From JAXLWB01 sp046328715 (GTDB lineage: Bacteria; Chloroflexota; Anaerolineae; Caldilineales; Caldilineaceae): a DNA stretch of 64,000 nucleotides. Where the stretch lies: assembly GCA_046328715.1 (NCBI GenBank), contig JAXLWB010000028.1, positions 1 to 64,000 on the forward strand. The letters are read 5' to 3'. Positions 28,149 through 38,101 of the stretch are shown piece by piece. Numbering within the stretch: the first letter of the stretch is position 1; each line of letters begins with the position of its first letter. A model generated the notes under the pieces. The model had not been told where the DNA came from, did not search any database, and saw only the letters and a list, made by a program, of their open reading frames with translations. The position numbers and the translations under genes are program-made.

Positions 28149-28219
28149 ACCACGAAATACACAAAATACACGAAAGAGTCATAGTAATAAACTTTCGTGT
28201 ATTTTGTATATTTCGTGGT
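28149..28219. repeat. Near-perfect palindrome, 28-bp arms
   Basis: 28149-28176 pairs with 28192-28219 with one mismatch; the arm contains ACGAAATACACAAAATACAC, built of short AT-rich repeats. It lies between the transporter and the arabinofuranosidase gene, where it may trim or end the transcript. Confidence 0.85.
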
Positions 28220-28248
28220 TCTTTATCTCTGACACGAATAGGATCATC

Positions 28249-29754
<1,506 letters not shown>

Positions 29755-29886
29755 ATATCAATTAATCGTAACTGCTCAGGCACGACACAGAGATTACTAT
29801 GGAGGCGCAGAGGAGACGGCATCAAGTTGAGTCCTATACCGATTCATAGAGACTCAACTTGTGCCCGTATATGATACGAAATGGAA

Positions 29887-30222
29887 TCAGGCGACAGCGA
29901 ACTCGGTGTAGGGGCGTTTCCAGGGAGCGTGAAAGGCAAGTACAATGTCTTCTTTGGGGACGCCCGCTTCGAGGAGGGCTGTGGCAAAGCCCTCTTCGGT
30001 TCCATCTTCTTCGATATAAATTTTGCCATTGCGTAAACGAACATGAATGACTGCTCCATGCATTCGCCAGTCGTTCGTCCAACCGATATACATCAATTGG
30101 TAGTTTAAACGCTCATCGTCAAAGATCAGTTGCGGTTCTATATTCCCATTTCCCGGTTGAATGGATGCATCTTCAGTGAGAAGATTCTTAATAATCTGAC
30201 GATATTGCTCTAGCTTGTCCAT
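29887..30222 (-). CDS. xisI: XisI-like protein
   Basis: The 111-residue protein matches XisI through its length: LEQYRQIIKNLLTEDA, the PQLIFDDERLNYQLMYIGW core, VIHVRLRNGKIYIEEDGTEEG, and the ending DIVLAFHAPWKRPYTEFAVA. In heterocystous cyanobacteria XisI works with XisH and the recombinase XisF to excise the fdxN element; XisH/XisI pairs are otherwise common without any such element, and then have no proven role. It starts within the last codons of the xisH gene (13-base overlap), so the two are made together. Confidence 0.9.
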   Translation of the reverse strand: MDKLEQYRQIIKNLLTEDASIQPGNGNIEPQLIFDDERLNYQLMYIGWTNDWRMHGAVIHVRLRNGKIYIEEDGTEEGFATALLEAGVPKEDIVLAFHAPWKRPYTEFAVA

Positions 30223-30626
30223 TCTACAATCTCCTGTAGTGCTATATTCACAACAATTAATCGTAGATCATAATCTGCGATCAAAACCTGTCCAGAAACA
30301 TCCAGAAATAGTTCATGATGGACAGCAGTGTCGATGGCTATGTAAATCGTCCAACCTGGTTGCGAACGGCTAAGCCAACTTCGATAGATCAAATATTGTC
30401 CCAAAGCTCGTTCCAAATCGGAGATCTTTGAGAGACCCAAAAAACTTTTGACCTCAACAACAATCTTTTCTGAATCTCGCTCGGCGGCTAACAAGCGTTC
30501 TGCTCCCATATCAGCAAAGACCTTACGGGAGCCAAAGGTAATAAGAAATGGATCTTGTGTGATTCTCCATCCCTGTTTGATCAGTCCTTCTTTGACAACA
30601 TTGTGTAAGGCATCTCGTGCTGGCAT
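30210..30626 (-). CDS. xisH: XisH-like protein, PD-(D/E)XK-type fold
   Basis: I start at ATG 30626 (MPARDALHNVVKEGLIKQGW), the family's usual start; the further upstream frame has no support. The 138-residue protein keeps the family core VFADMGAERLLAAER, KIVVEVKSFLG and LERALGQYLIYRSWL. The D...E-V-K pattern is that of restriction-endonuclease-like folds, so nuclease activity is possible. A -10 box lies only six bases from the ATG, so the message is probably leaderless. No XisF-type recombinase or interrupted gene is seen within the window. Confidence 0.9.
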   Translation of the reverse strand: MPARDALHNVVKEGLIKQGWRITQDPFLITFGSRKVFADMGAERLLAAERDSEKIVVEVKSFLGLSKISDLERALGQYLIYRSWLSRSQPGWTIYIAIDTAVHHELFLDVSGQVLIADYDLRLIVVNIALQEIVEWTS

Positions 30627-30632
30627 AGCTCG

Positions 30633-30659
30633 ATTATAGCACATAAGCATCTTCTTCAA
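30633..30659 (-). promoter_or_regulatory. Extended -10 promoter of the xisHI pair
   Basis: TGCTATAAT (TATAAT at 30633-30638) is an extended -10 box; TTGAAG at 30654-30659 could be a weak -35 with a 15-base gap. The -10 ends six bases before the xisH ATG, which implies a leaderless transcript. Confidence 0.55.
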
Positions 30660-30733
30660 GATTGATTATCTGGTATGGTAGAAGTTATACTGGCGTCAAT
30701 CAATCGTGTCAATGAAATAAAGAGGAACAGTTA

Positions 30734-31699
30734 ATGCCCAAACTCGTAATGATGCCGCCGCAAAGTGAAAAGACGCTGCGTTGGGCCAATCAACTATTGC
30801 AGGCACTGCCCGACTATCAGGTCAGCTTGCCCGAAACCGACGAAGAAGCGATTTCTGCCATCGCCGAGGCGGATGCTGCCTTTGGCGAGGTACCACCAGC
30901 GGCATTGGCTGCGGCGAAACATCTGCGCTGGATCCAAAGTCCCGCCGCTGGTCCGCCCGCCGGCTTTTATTATCAGGAATTGATCGAACATCCGGTGCAG
31001 GTCTGCAACCCGCGCGGCATCTACAACGATCATATCGCCCAGCACATTCTCATGGTGACGTTGGCGCTGGCACGGGGTCTACCCTGGTACCTGGACGCCC
31101 AACGCGAACGGCGCTGGGATGTCGATGCCCGCAAGAGCCGCTATGTGGATCTCATCGGCTCCACCGCGCTGATCGTCGGGCTGGGTGGCATTGGTCATGA
31201 GACGGCACGCCTCTGCAACGCCTTTGGCATGAAGGTGATCGGCACCGACGCCCGTTGGGAATATGCTGTCCCTAATACCGAAACCTATCCGCCCGAAGCA
31301 CTGGATGGTCTCTTGCCGCAGGCCGACTTTGTGATCATCACCGTACCGCACACGCCGCAGACCGCAGGCATGTGGCATCGCCAACGCTTCCAGTTAATGA
31401 AGCCGAGCGCCTACTTTATCAACATCGGGCGCGGGGCCACCACCAAACTGGCCGATCTCACCGCCGCCCTCCAAGCCGGAGAGATTGCAGGCTGCGCGCT
31501 TGATGTCTTTGAAAGCGAGCCACTTCCCGCCGATCATCCATTGTGGGCCATCCCGAATGTCATCCTCACCCCGCACATCGCCGTCCATGAAGCGCCCAAC
31601 ATCGACGAACGCCAATTTGGCGTTTTTCTTGAGAACGCACGGCGGTTGGCTGCGGATGAGCCATTGATTAATGTGGTGGATAAGGCGAATTGGTTTTAA
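30734..31699 (+). CDS. D-2-hydroxyacid dehydrogenase (NAD-binding)
   Basis: The 321-residue protein has the family layout: N-terminal flavodoxin-like part with RWIQSPAAGPP, the NAD-binding loop ALIVGLGGIGHETARLC, the DVFESEPLPADHPLW signature, the catalytic His in NVILTPHIAV, and INIGRGA with the conserved arginine. It interconverts a 2-keto acid and a D-2-hydroxy acid. It is followed within 15 bases by an unassigned gene and then, on the other strand, by KduD; a link to uronate or sugar-acid breakdown is therefore likely. Substrate is not set by the sequence. Confidence 0.85.
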   Translation: MPKLVMMPPQSEKTLRWANQLLQALPDYQVSLPETDEEAISAIAEADAAFGEVPPAALAAAKHLRWIQSPAAGPPAGFYYQELIEHPVQVCNPRGIYNDHIAQHILMVTLALARGLPWYLDAQRERRWDVDARKSRYVDLIGSTALIVGLGGIGHETARLCNAFGMKVIGTDARWEYAVPNTETYPPEALDGLLPQADFVIITVPHTPQTAGMWHRQRFQLMKPSAYFINIGRGATTKLADLTAALQAGEIAGCALDVFESEPLPADHPLWAIPNVILTPHIAVHEAPNIDERQFGVFLENARRLAADEPLINVVDKANWF

Positions 31700-31713
31700 G
31701 TAAAGGATCTTTT

Positions 31714-33453
31714 ATGCCAACCCCACTCCCTCTACCCGAAAACTACAACCCAGCCACTTACATGCTCTCGAAGACCACCGAATACGGTCTCTTTCACGAA
31801 ACCCGCCAAGCAGCGCGTTTGGCGATGAATCTGCTGGCGAATGGCACACCTGAGGATCTCTCCCTGGCCGAGAAGGTGCTCAATGCCCTGCTTGTCTGCC
31901 AGGAACGGGATCCCAGCGATCCGCACTTCGGCAACTTCTACTGGATGCGTGAGGACAGCTATGTCGAGGATCTCAACGCCGTCGAGTTTAACCTGGAGTC
32001 GCTGATTCCAATGATGCTGCACCACGGCGTCCTCCTGCCCGCCGAGTTGCGCCAGCGTGTCCTCGACAGCATTCGGCTGGGACTTGACGAGATTCGGTGC
32101 CTCGACGTGCTGATCCTCTACACCAACATCACGACGCTCGACATCCTCAACACCTGCCTTGGCGCTGAACTCTTAGCTGATCAACCGTTGCTTGAGCGGG
32201 GCCGCGGCAAACTGGCGGCCTGGATCGCTTATACCAATGTTCATGGTCATCCGCTGGAGTACAACAGCCCAACCTATACCTCAGTCACGCTGCGGGCGCT
32301 CAAACAGTTGGTGGATACTGCCAGCGATGAGGAAGTGCGGCGGCTGGCCAACGAGATGATGAGCAAGTTAGCCTTGAGTGTTCTGCTCCACATCCATCGT
32401 GGCACCGGGCGCTGGGCTGGGCCGCATGGTCGCGCCTACCAACCGTCGGTGGTCTGCGAAACGCCGCCCGAGATCGAGATGGTACGGGATTGGATCGCCA
32501 ATGGTACCATCCCAGCCGCCCTAACCAAGTGGCTTGATGATCGCCCGGATCGTTTTCAAGTGGTCGAAACTGCCGAACGGGATCGCAGCTTGGCAATTAC
32601 CACCTATCATTCAGCGTCGTTTGCCTTGGGCACAGCTACCCGGGCTCTCAACCCCCAGGCCAATCTCTGCATGCTTCATTATCGCCGCCCGGCTGCCGAA
32701 CGCCCCGGTGTGCTTTATACCCGCTATCTGCTCGACGACAAATGGTTTGGCGACGCCTATCACGCCACCGACCGCACCAAAACGCGCAACCTGCCCGACG
32801 AAGGTGACTTTTACAGTGTGCAAGACGAGAACCGTATGATCGGCATCTATGGTCCGCAGAATTTTCGCCAGGGACGCAGTGCCAAGGCCGTGCTGATTTG
32901 GACGCAGATCGAACAGATTGACCAAGTCTGGGTCGATGGCAAGTTGGTTCAAGAGTATCCTTTCGCCATGACGCCTGGACAACTGCTGATTGTCGCTAGC
33001 GGCGATGTGTTGATCGCTGTGCGCCCGCTGACAGTCACACCGCTGGGACGTGCAGCACCCATCCAACTGGTGGAACGCAACGGCGATCTGGCGTTAGAGA
33101 TGTTCAACTATCGTGGGCCCGATAAGCGCTTCTGGGAGATGGGCTGGCCGGGTGCTTTTTATAAGGGCAAGCCGATTGTGGCCTTCTACCTCGAAGTAGT
33201 AGAACGCAGCGACTATGCCGATGTCGCCAGCTTTGCCGCCGCTATCAACGCTGGCAACATTGAGCAGCAGATGGACGAGCCCTACACCTGGAGCGGGGTT
33301 GGCGAACGAATTTATCGCGCTGCCTATCAACGCAATGGGCAGGAGATCGGTATCGAGATCGATCTGATGGCGTGGCAACTCAAGAAGCGCTGGACAGAAA
33401 GGGGAGAGTTGGGTTGGCCAACGATGGAAGTGAGGGGTTTCGACTTCGAATGA
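31714..33453 (+). CDS. Unassigned 579-residue protein, probable (alpha/alpha) toroid carbohydrate enzyme
   Basis: ATG 31714 has AAAGGATC upstream. The first half is helix-rich (MNLLANGTPEDLSLAEKVLNAL, FYWMREDSYVEDLNAVEFNL, VLDSIRLGLDEI, TLDILNTCLGAELLADQPLL), with pairs of helices as in (alpha/alpha)6 barrels; the second half (from about 330) is beta-rich. That split resembles polysaccharide lyases and heparinase-like enzymes, but I cannot name the family and see no certain catalytic set. There is no signal peptide. Its place between a hydroxyacid dehydrogenase and KduD hints at uronic-acid-containing glycans (inference). Confidence 0.6.
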   Translation: MPTPLPLPENYNPATYMLSKTTEYGLFHETRQAARLAMNLLANGTPEDLSLAEKVLNALLVCQERDPSDPHFGNFYWMREDSYVEDLNAVEFNLESLIPMMLHHGVLLPAELRQRVLDSIRLGLDEIRCLDVLILYTNITTLDILNTCLGAELLADQPLLERGRGKLAAWIAYTNVHGHPLEYNSPTYTSVTLRALKQLVDTASDEEVRRLANEMMSKLALSVLLHIHRGTGRWAGPHGRAYQPSVVCETPPEIEMVRDWIANGTIPAALTKWLDDRPDRFQVVETAERDRSLAITTYHSASFALGTATRALNPQANLCMLHYRRPAAERPGVLYTRYLLDDKWFGDAYHATDRTKTRNLPDEGDFYSVQDENRMIGIYGPQNFRQGRSAKAVLIWTQIEQIDQVWVDGKLVQEYPFAMTPGQLLIVASGDVLIAVRPLTVTPLGRAAPIQLVERNGDLALEMFNYRGPDKRFWEMGWPGAFYKGKPIVAFYLEVVERSDYADVASFAAAINAGNIEQQMDEPYTWSGVGERIYRAAYQRNGQEIGIEIDLMAWQLKKRWTERGELGWPTMEVRGFDFE

Positions 33454-33457
33454 TAAT

Positions 33458-34228
33458 CTACCTCCCCATCCACCCCCCATCCACGCTCAGAATCGTCCCA
33501 TTAACGAAGTTGCTAGCCGGTGAGCTCAGGAAGAGGATGGCCCCTTTCATGTCCTCCGGCTCGCCCCAGCGCCCAGCGGGGACGCGACTGAGAATTTGCG
33601 TGGTGCGCGCCGAATCGGCCTGCAAGGCGGCGGTATTGTCGGTGGCGACATAACCGGGCGCAATCGCATTAACCTGCACTCCTTTGCCTGCCCATTCGTT
33701 GGCCAGCGCCATCGTCAAGGTACCAATGCCCCCTTTGCTGGCGGCGTAGCCCGGGACATTGATGCCTCCCTGAAAGCTGAGCACTGAAGCCACAAAGATG
33801 ATCTTGCCCATACCGCGCTCAATCATCCCTTTGCCAAACTCACGCGATAGAATGAACTGGGCATTGAGGTTGACCTCGAGCACTTTATCCCAATAGTCAT
33901 CGGGATGTTCTGCCGCTGGCCTGCGCAGGATAATCCCCGCATTGTTGATCAGAATATCGACCTGAGCGACTTCCTGCTGCACCTGGGCAATAAAGGCATA
34001 GAGCGCACTCCGATCGGCAAAATCGCAGGCATAGCCCTTAAAGTTGCGTCCACGCTCCAACACGTCGCGCTCCACATCGCTGCCCGACGTTTCGAGCGAA
34101 GCGCTGACCGCCACAATGTCGGCCCCAGCATCCGCCAGTGCCTGCACCGCCGCCCGTCCAATCCCACGCTTGGCACCGGTGACCAGTGCCGTTTTGCCGT
34201 CCAGTCGAAATTGTTCAAGAATGTTCAT
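33458..34228 (-). CDS. kduD: 2-deoxy-D-gluconate 3-dehydrogenase-like SDR (KduD)
   Basis: The 256-residue protein opens MNILEQFRLDGKTALVTGAKRGIGRA, the usual KduD start, with the SDR cofactor loop TGAKRGIG, DILINNAGI, the catalytic serine region SVLSFQG and the active-site YAASKGG, ending LSVDGGW. KduD reduces or oxidises the keto group of 2,5-diketo-3-deoxygluconate in pectin and uronate breakdown. It lies tail to tail with the upstream gene, five bases away. The family call is strong; the exact substrate in this organism is not. Confidence 0.85.
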   Translation of the reverse strand: MNILEQFRLDGKTALVTGAKRGIGRAAVQALADAGADIVAVSASLETSGSDVERDVLERGRNFKGYACDFADRSALYAFIAQVQQEVAQVDILINNAGIILRRPAAEHPDDYWDKVLEVNLNAQFILSREFGKGMIERGMGKIIFVASVLSFQGGINVPGYAASKGGIGTLTMALANEWAGKGVQVNAIAPGYVATDNTAALQADSARTTQILSRVPAGRWGEPEDMKGAILFLSSPASNFVNGTILSVDGGWMGR

Positions 34229-34233
34229 TTGGG

Positions 34234-34284
34234 GAGGGGTGAGGGGTGAAGGGTGAATTCCTCAAACCTCACCCCTCACCCCTC
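34234..34284. repeat. Palindrome made of GAGGGGT repeats
   Basis: GAGGGGTGAGGGGTGA (34234-34249) pairs exactly with 34269-34284. It sits in the 112-bp gap between the binding-protein gene stop and the kduD start, likely as a transcript end or attenuation site. Confidence 0.7.
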
Positions 34285-34340
34285 GATTGTTAATCTTAAA
34301 TGTCGTTAGCCATCGTTTTGTTAACTAGCATAATGTTTCT

Positions 34341-35726
34341 CTACTCAGGCAATGGCATATCCAAAATCGCCTGTACCTTCTCATCGACGACCGCCGCGTG
34401 TTCCTTCCACTCGGCTTGGCCTTCCCAGATTAGGTCGATTTCGGCCTGGAAGGCGGGATTGGCCTCGACAAAGCGGGCGTTCTTGGGCATGGGGAAGGGT
34501 TCGATGCCCTTTTCGAGCAGTGTATTGGTGATGCCAAACATACGATTGATCTTGTTGACCTCTTCGTTGGTCCAGGCAGACTTGTGGCCATTCGGTTGCA
34601 ACTTGCCATCGAGCACCATCGAAACGCCTGCCTCGCCCGAGGAGTAGAGCTTGAGTAGTTCCCACGACTCTTCGGGATGGGCAGTTTTCGAATTGATCAT
34701 GTGTTGGTTGCCCGAATAGTTGGTGCCTTGGCGACCTTTGGGGCCTACAGGCAGCGGCACGGCATCCATCTCGAACTTGCCGGCGATCTGGGCAATAAAG
34801 GCAGTCGTTTGGCCAACGATACTGGCATGGGTGGCAGTGAGGCCAGCCGGGAAGAGATTGGCCGCTGAATTATCGATGTAGTCAGCAGTACGGGGCGAAA
34901 CTTTACTGTTGAGCAGGTCAAGATACCAGTTGGCGATCTCTTCGTGGACTGGCGTGTTGTATTGAATCTTGGTGCCATCCTCGTTGAGAATCCACATGTC
35001 TTTGGAACCGGGATCGCCAAAGGAGCGCGAAACATTGTTATAGTAGTGTAACGCGTTCATGGAATCGAAGCTCAGACCAAAGATGCCATTGTCCGGTTCG
35101 GCAGCGGCCTTGGCCAATTCGGTCCACTGGGCAAAGGTCCAGCCTTCTTGGGGCAGCGGTAAACCCTTGGCCTCCAACATCGTCTTGTTGAAGTTGACGG
35201 CAATGTTGCCACCTGGATGCACGACACCGGGGATGCTGAAGTTCTTGCCATTGAGCGAGTTGGCTGCCATCACGCTGGGGTAGATGTCGGCAAAGTCGCT
35301 GGGTGGATTGGTGGCAAGCAGGTCATCGATCTCCATGTAGATGCCCTTGAGATAGTTCAAGAAGAGCCAGCGATTGTGCCCGTAGACGACATCTTGCAAG
35401 GTGCCAGAGATGAAACCGGTTTGGGTCTTGGTGGCAATTTCAGCATAAACGGTCTCTTCAACCACCACCTGCACGCCACTATCGGCCTGATACTTTTCAG
35501 CGAATTTCTTGGGCATCACATTTTGACTGTCGGGTGGTACCTGCACGCGGATGGTCACCTGCGTGGCTGCCGGTGCGCTGCTGCTGCCAGTGGCACTGCC
35601 AGCTTCTCCGCCGCCGGTTGTGGCTACCGGCGCACAGGCTGCCATTATCTGCGCACCGACCGTTGCCAAACCAGCAACCGCCGCTCCTTTTAAAAACCGT
35701 CTGCGTGTAATTTGGGTATGCTTCAT
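34341..35726 (-). CDS. ABC sugar-binding lipoprotein, family 1 (CUT1-type)
   Basis: Starting at ATG 35726 (CGGAGGAACC before it), the N-terminus MKHTQITRRRFLKGAAVAG has a twin-arginine motif, followed by lipobox MAAC. The 461-residue body is a family-1 sugar-binding protein: TQVTIRVQVPPDSQNVMPKK, KDMWILNEDGTKIQ, KTAHPEESWELLKLYSSGEAG and a Trp-rich end. With the two permeases upstream it forms a CUT1 importer without its ATPase, which in this class is often a shared MsmK-type protein encoded elsewhere. KduD next door suggests uronate-type sugars. Confidence 0.9.
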   Translation of the reverse strand: MKHTQITRRRFLKGAAVAGLATVGAQIMAACAPVATTGGGEAGSATGSSSAPAATQVTIRVQVPPDSQNVMPKKFAEKYQADSGVQVVVEETVYAEIATKTQTGFISGTLQDVVYGHNRWLFLNYLKGIYMEIDDLLATNPPSDFADIYPSVMAANSLNGKNFSIPGVVHPGGNIAVNFNKTMLEAKGLPLPQEGWTFAQWTELAKAAAEPDNGIFGLSFDSMNALHYYNNVSRSFGDPGSKDMWILNEDGTKIQYNTPVHEEIANWYLDLLNSKVSPRTADYIDNSAANLFPAGLTATHASIVGQTTAFIAQIAGKFEMDAVPLPVGPKGRQGTNYSGNQHMINSKTAHPEESWELLKLYSSGEAGVSMVLDGKLQPNGHKSAWTNEEVNKINRMFGITNTLLEKGIEPFPMPKNARFVEANPAFQAEIDLIWEGQAEWKEHAAVVDEKVQAILDMPLPE

Positions 35727-35774
35727 GGTTCCTCCGTTGAAAGTGACAAGGTGACGCCGATGTATACATCGGAC

Positions 35775-35822
35775 GTGACAGGGTGACAAGGTGAGATTTG
35801 GTTCACCTTGTCACCCTGTCAC
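35775..35822. repeat. Palindrome made of GTGACA repeats
   Basis: GTGACAGGGTGACAAGGTGA (35775-35794) pairs exactly with 35803-35822; loop GATTTGGT. It lies between the last permease and the binding-protein gene of the sugar operon, in which the binding protein often needs a higher message level. Confidence 0.8.
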
Positions 35823-35869
35823 CTTATCAAGTTAATAAAACGAATTCATATACTCTCTGTTGACGATCA

Positions 35870-36769
35870 CTATCCCTTGATGCCCGACATGACAATGCCT
35901 TGCACAAAGTAGCGTTGTCCTAAAAAGAAAACGATGATAATGGGAATCATCGAAAGAACACAAGCTGCCATCAGAATATGTTGCAATGGCTCGCCGCCTA
36001 CATCCGGTGAGTTTTTGAAAAATTGCAGACCAACCGAGATCGTAAACTTCTCAGGTGAGTTCAAATAGATCACCGGACCGAGAAAGTCGCCCCAGGTGGC
36101 GATCACCGTGATAATCGCCAACGTCGCCAACGCTGGCTTGCACAACGGAAGCAAGATCGACCAGAAGATGCGAAGGTAACTGGCACCATCGATCAGCGCC
36201 GCTTCGTCCAGATCCTTGGGCAAGGAAAGAAAGAACTGGCGCATCAAAAAGATGGCAAAGCCGCCACCGCCAAACCAGGCCGGAACCCACAAGGGCAGCA
36301 GGGTGTTGATCCAGCCCAACTTGTAGAAGAGCACAAATTGGGGAATCAAAGTCACTTCGGTCGGTAGCATCAGCGTGGCCAGTGTGATTGTGAAGAGCAG
36401 GTTTCGCCCGCGGAACTCAAAGCGAGCAAAGGAATAGGCGACCAGAGAGGAAGTAATCACCACCCCTGCGGTGGAAAGCGTAGTTACCCATAGCGAATTG
36501 CCAAACCAGGTGGCAACCGGCAAGCGTTGTACAATCAGCACGCGCAAGTAATTGCCCCATTGCGGCACCGCCGGAATAATCACTGGCGGATAACTGGACA
36601 TATCCGCCGCCGTCTTCAAGGAGGACATCAACGTCCAGAAGAGCGGAAAACCGAAGAGGACACAGAGTATCACGACCAACAGATAGAGCACGGCTCTGTC
36701 AATCGTCAATCGGTTGGACGAAGCTCGATGTGCGTTCGGCGTTGCCGAGAGTAGAGTTGAGCCTGACAT
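35870..36769 (-). CDS. ABC sugar transporter permease, MalG/UgpE type
   Basis: The 299-residue protein has six hydrophobic helices and the MalG-type EAA loop, AALIDGASYLRIFWSILLPLCKPAL, near residue 195. AAGGATC before ATG 36769 supports the start. Its gene begins 9 bases after the stop of the partner permease. The pair forms the CUT1 pore. Confidence 0.9.
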   Translation of the reverse strand: MSGSTLLSATPNAHRASSNRLTIDRAVLYLLVVILCVLFGFPLFWTLMSSLKTAADMSSYPPVIIPAVPQWGNYLRVLIVQRLPVATWFGNSLWVTTLSTAGVVITSSLVAYSFARFEFRGRNLLFTITLATLMLPTEVTLIPQFVLFYKLGWINTLLPLWVPAWFGGGGFAIFLMRQFFLSLPKDLDEAALIDGASYLRIFWSILLPLCKPALATLAIITVIATWGDFLGPVIYLNSPEKFTISVGLQFFKNSPDVGGEPLQHILMAACVLSMIPIIIVFFLGQRYFVQGIVMSGIKG

Positions 36770-36778
36770 GGTTGATCC

Positions 36779-37750
36779 TTATTCACTCTCGTAGTGCACC
36801 CAGCGCCGCGAGTAGTAGACTTGGAAGTAGGTAAAGGCCAACAGAATCACCACCAAGACCCAGGCTAGGGCGCTGCCATAGCCAAGCCGGTAATATTGAA
36901 AGGCAGTGTTGAAGATGTGCAGGGCGTAAAAATAGGTGCCATACGAAGGGCCACCTTGGGTTGCCACCCAGGCCGTTGTAAAGACCTTCAAGGCCCCAAT
37001 GATCGCCAAGACTAGGTTGAAGAAGATGGTAGGGGTTAGCAATGGCAGCGTAATATGGCGGAACTTGTCCCAGCGATTGGCCCCATCGATGGCTGCCGCC
37101 TCAAACAATTCCTGCGAAATGCCTTGAAGACCTGCCAAAAAGATCAACATCGTGTTGCCACCCATCGAGGCCCAGATGTTGATCATCGCAATCGAGTAAA
37201 GCGCACTGTCACGCGAGGTAAGCCATTTCGGTGGGTCATGAATCCCTATATCGCGCAGGAACCCATTGATCGGGCCGAGGCGCGGGGCCAGCAGATAGAT
37301 CCAGACCACGGCAATCGCCACGGCTGGCAACAGGTGCGGCACAAAGAAGATGGTGCGATAGAATGTCGTGCCGTAGAGCTTCTGATTGAGCAAGATCGCC
37401 AGGAGCAGCGCCCCGATGATCGTCGCAGGTACATACATCCCGGTGAAAAGAAAGGTGCGCCCCAGCGAGGGCCAAAAGAGATCATCGGTGGTAAAGGCAG
37501 TAATGTAGTTGGTCAGTCCCACCCAATCCGGCTTGCCGATGATCTCGTACGAGGTGAAACTGTAGTAAAACGAGGTCAGAATCGGCCCGCCCCAAAAGAT
37601 GATCAACCCAAGGATCCAGGGGAGAGCAAGTAGGTAGCCCCACAATGCACGGTGTGTCTGAAACTGGCTACGAGTCCCCAGAATGCGCCTTAGGAGCGAA
37701 GGCTGACTTGTGCTTGAGGTGTGGCTATAGGACTCTGAAGCTACGGCCAT
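36779..37750 (-). CDS. ABC sugar transporter permease, MalF/UgpA type
   Basis: I choose ATG 37750 (MAVASESYSH) because GGAGG lies six bases upstream; the frame runs on but without a site. The 323-residue protein has a cytoplasmic Ser/Thr-rich head, then six helices (LLALPWILGLIIFWGGPIL onward) and the EAA loop ELFEAAAIDGANRWDKFRHI. It leads the operon permease-permease-binding protein, followed by kduD. 37751-38101 is the divergent promoter region toward the amidohydrolase gene. Confidence 0.9.
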   Translation of the reverse strand: MAVASESYSHTSSTSQPSLLRRILGTRSQFQTHRALWGYLLALPWILGLIIFWGGPILTSFYYSFTSYEIIGKPDWVGLTNYITAFTTDDLFWPSLGRTFLFTGMYVPATIIGALLLAILLNQKLYGTTFYRTIFFVPHLLPAVAIAVVWIYLLAPRLGPINGFLRDIGIHDPPKWLTSRDSALYSIAMINIWASMGGNTMLIFLAGLQGISQELFEAAAIDGANRWDKFRHITLPLLTPTIFFNLVLAIIGALKVFTTAWVATQGGPSYGTYFYALHIFNTAFQYYRLGYGSALAWVLVVILLAFTYFQVYYSRRWVHYESE

Positions 37751-38032
37751 GCGAACCTCCGTTGAAGCTGTCAAGCTAACTATGAAAAACCCATATCATC
37801 TCAACTGAGAAAGGGGTTTTCACAAAGAGTATGATGGTTGGTGGATTGAAGGGAAGAACGTGTCTGTCCCATGACTCACTCTTTCCCACAAAGGACATGG
37901 CTGGAGCGAGTGATTGTACAAATTGCTTCTACTGAATCACGGAGTGAATTTAAGCGTTTAGCAAATCTGGTTATGAGCAGATTGCAAGTAGGGGAATTAT
38001 ACCTATAATTGTCCACAATGCAAATGGGCTTT

Positions 38033-38061
38033 TTGTTGTGGTATACCAGCAAGTGTATAGT
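38033..38061 (+). promoter_or_regulatory. Promoter with palindrome in the spacer, for the amidohydrolase operon
   Basis: TTGTTG (38033-38038), 17 bases, TATAGT (38056-38061). The spacer begins with TGGTATACCA (38039-38048), a perfect 10-bp palindrome, a likely repressor site. It lies about 40 bases before the ATG at 38102. The divergent side, 37751-38030, shows no further site that I can support. Confidence 0.5.
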
Positions 38062-38101
38062 AGTAGTCAAAACCTCTGCAAAAGCGAAAGCTCAAATCAC
38101 T

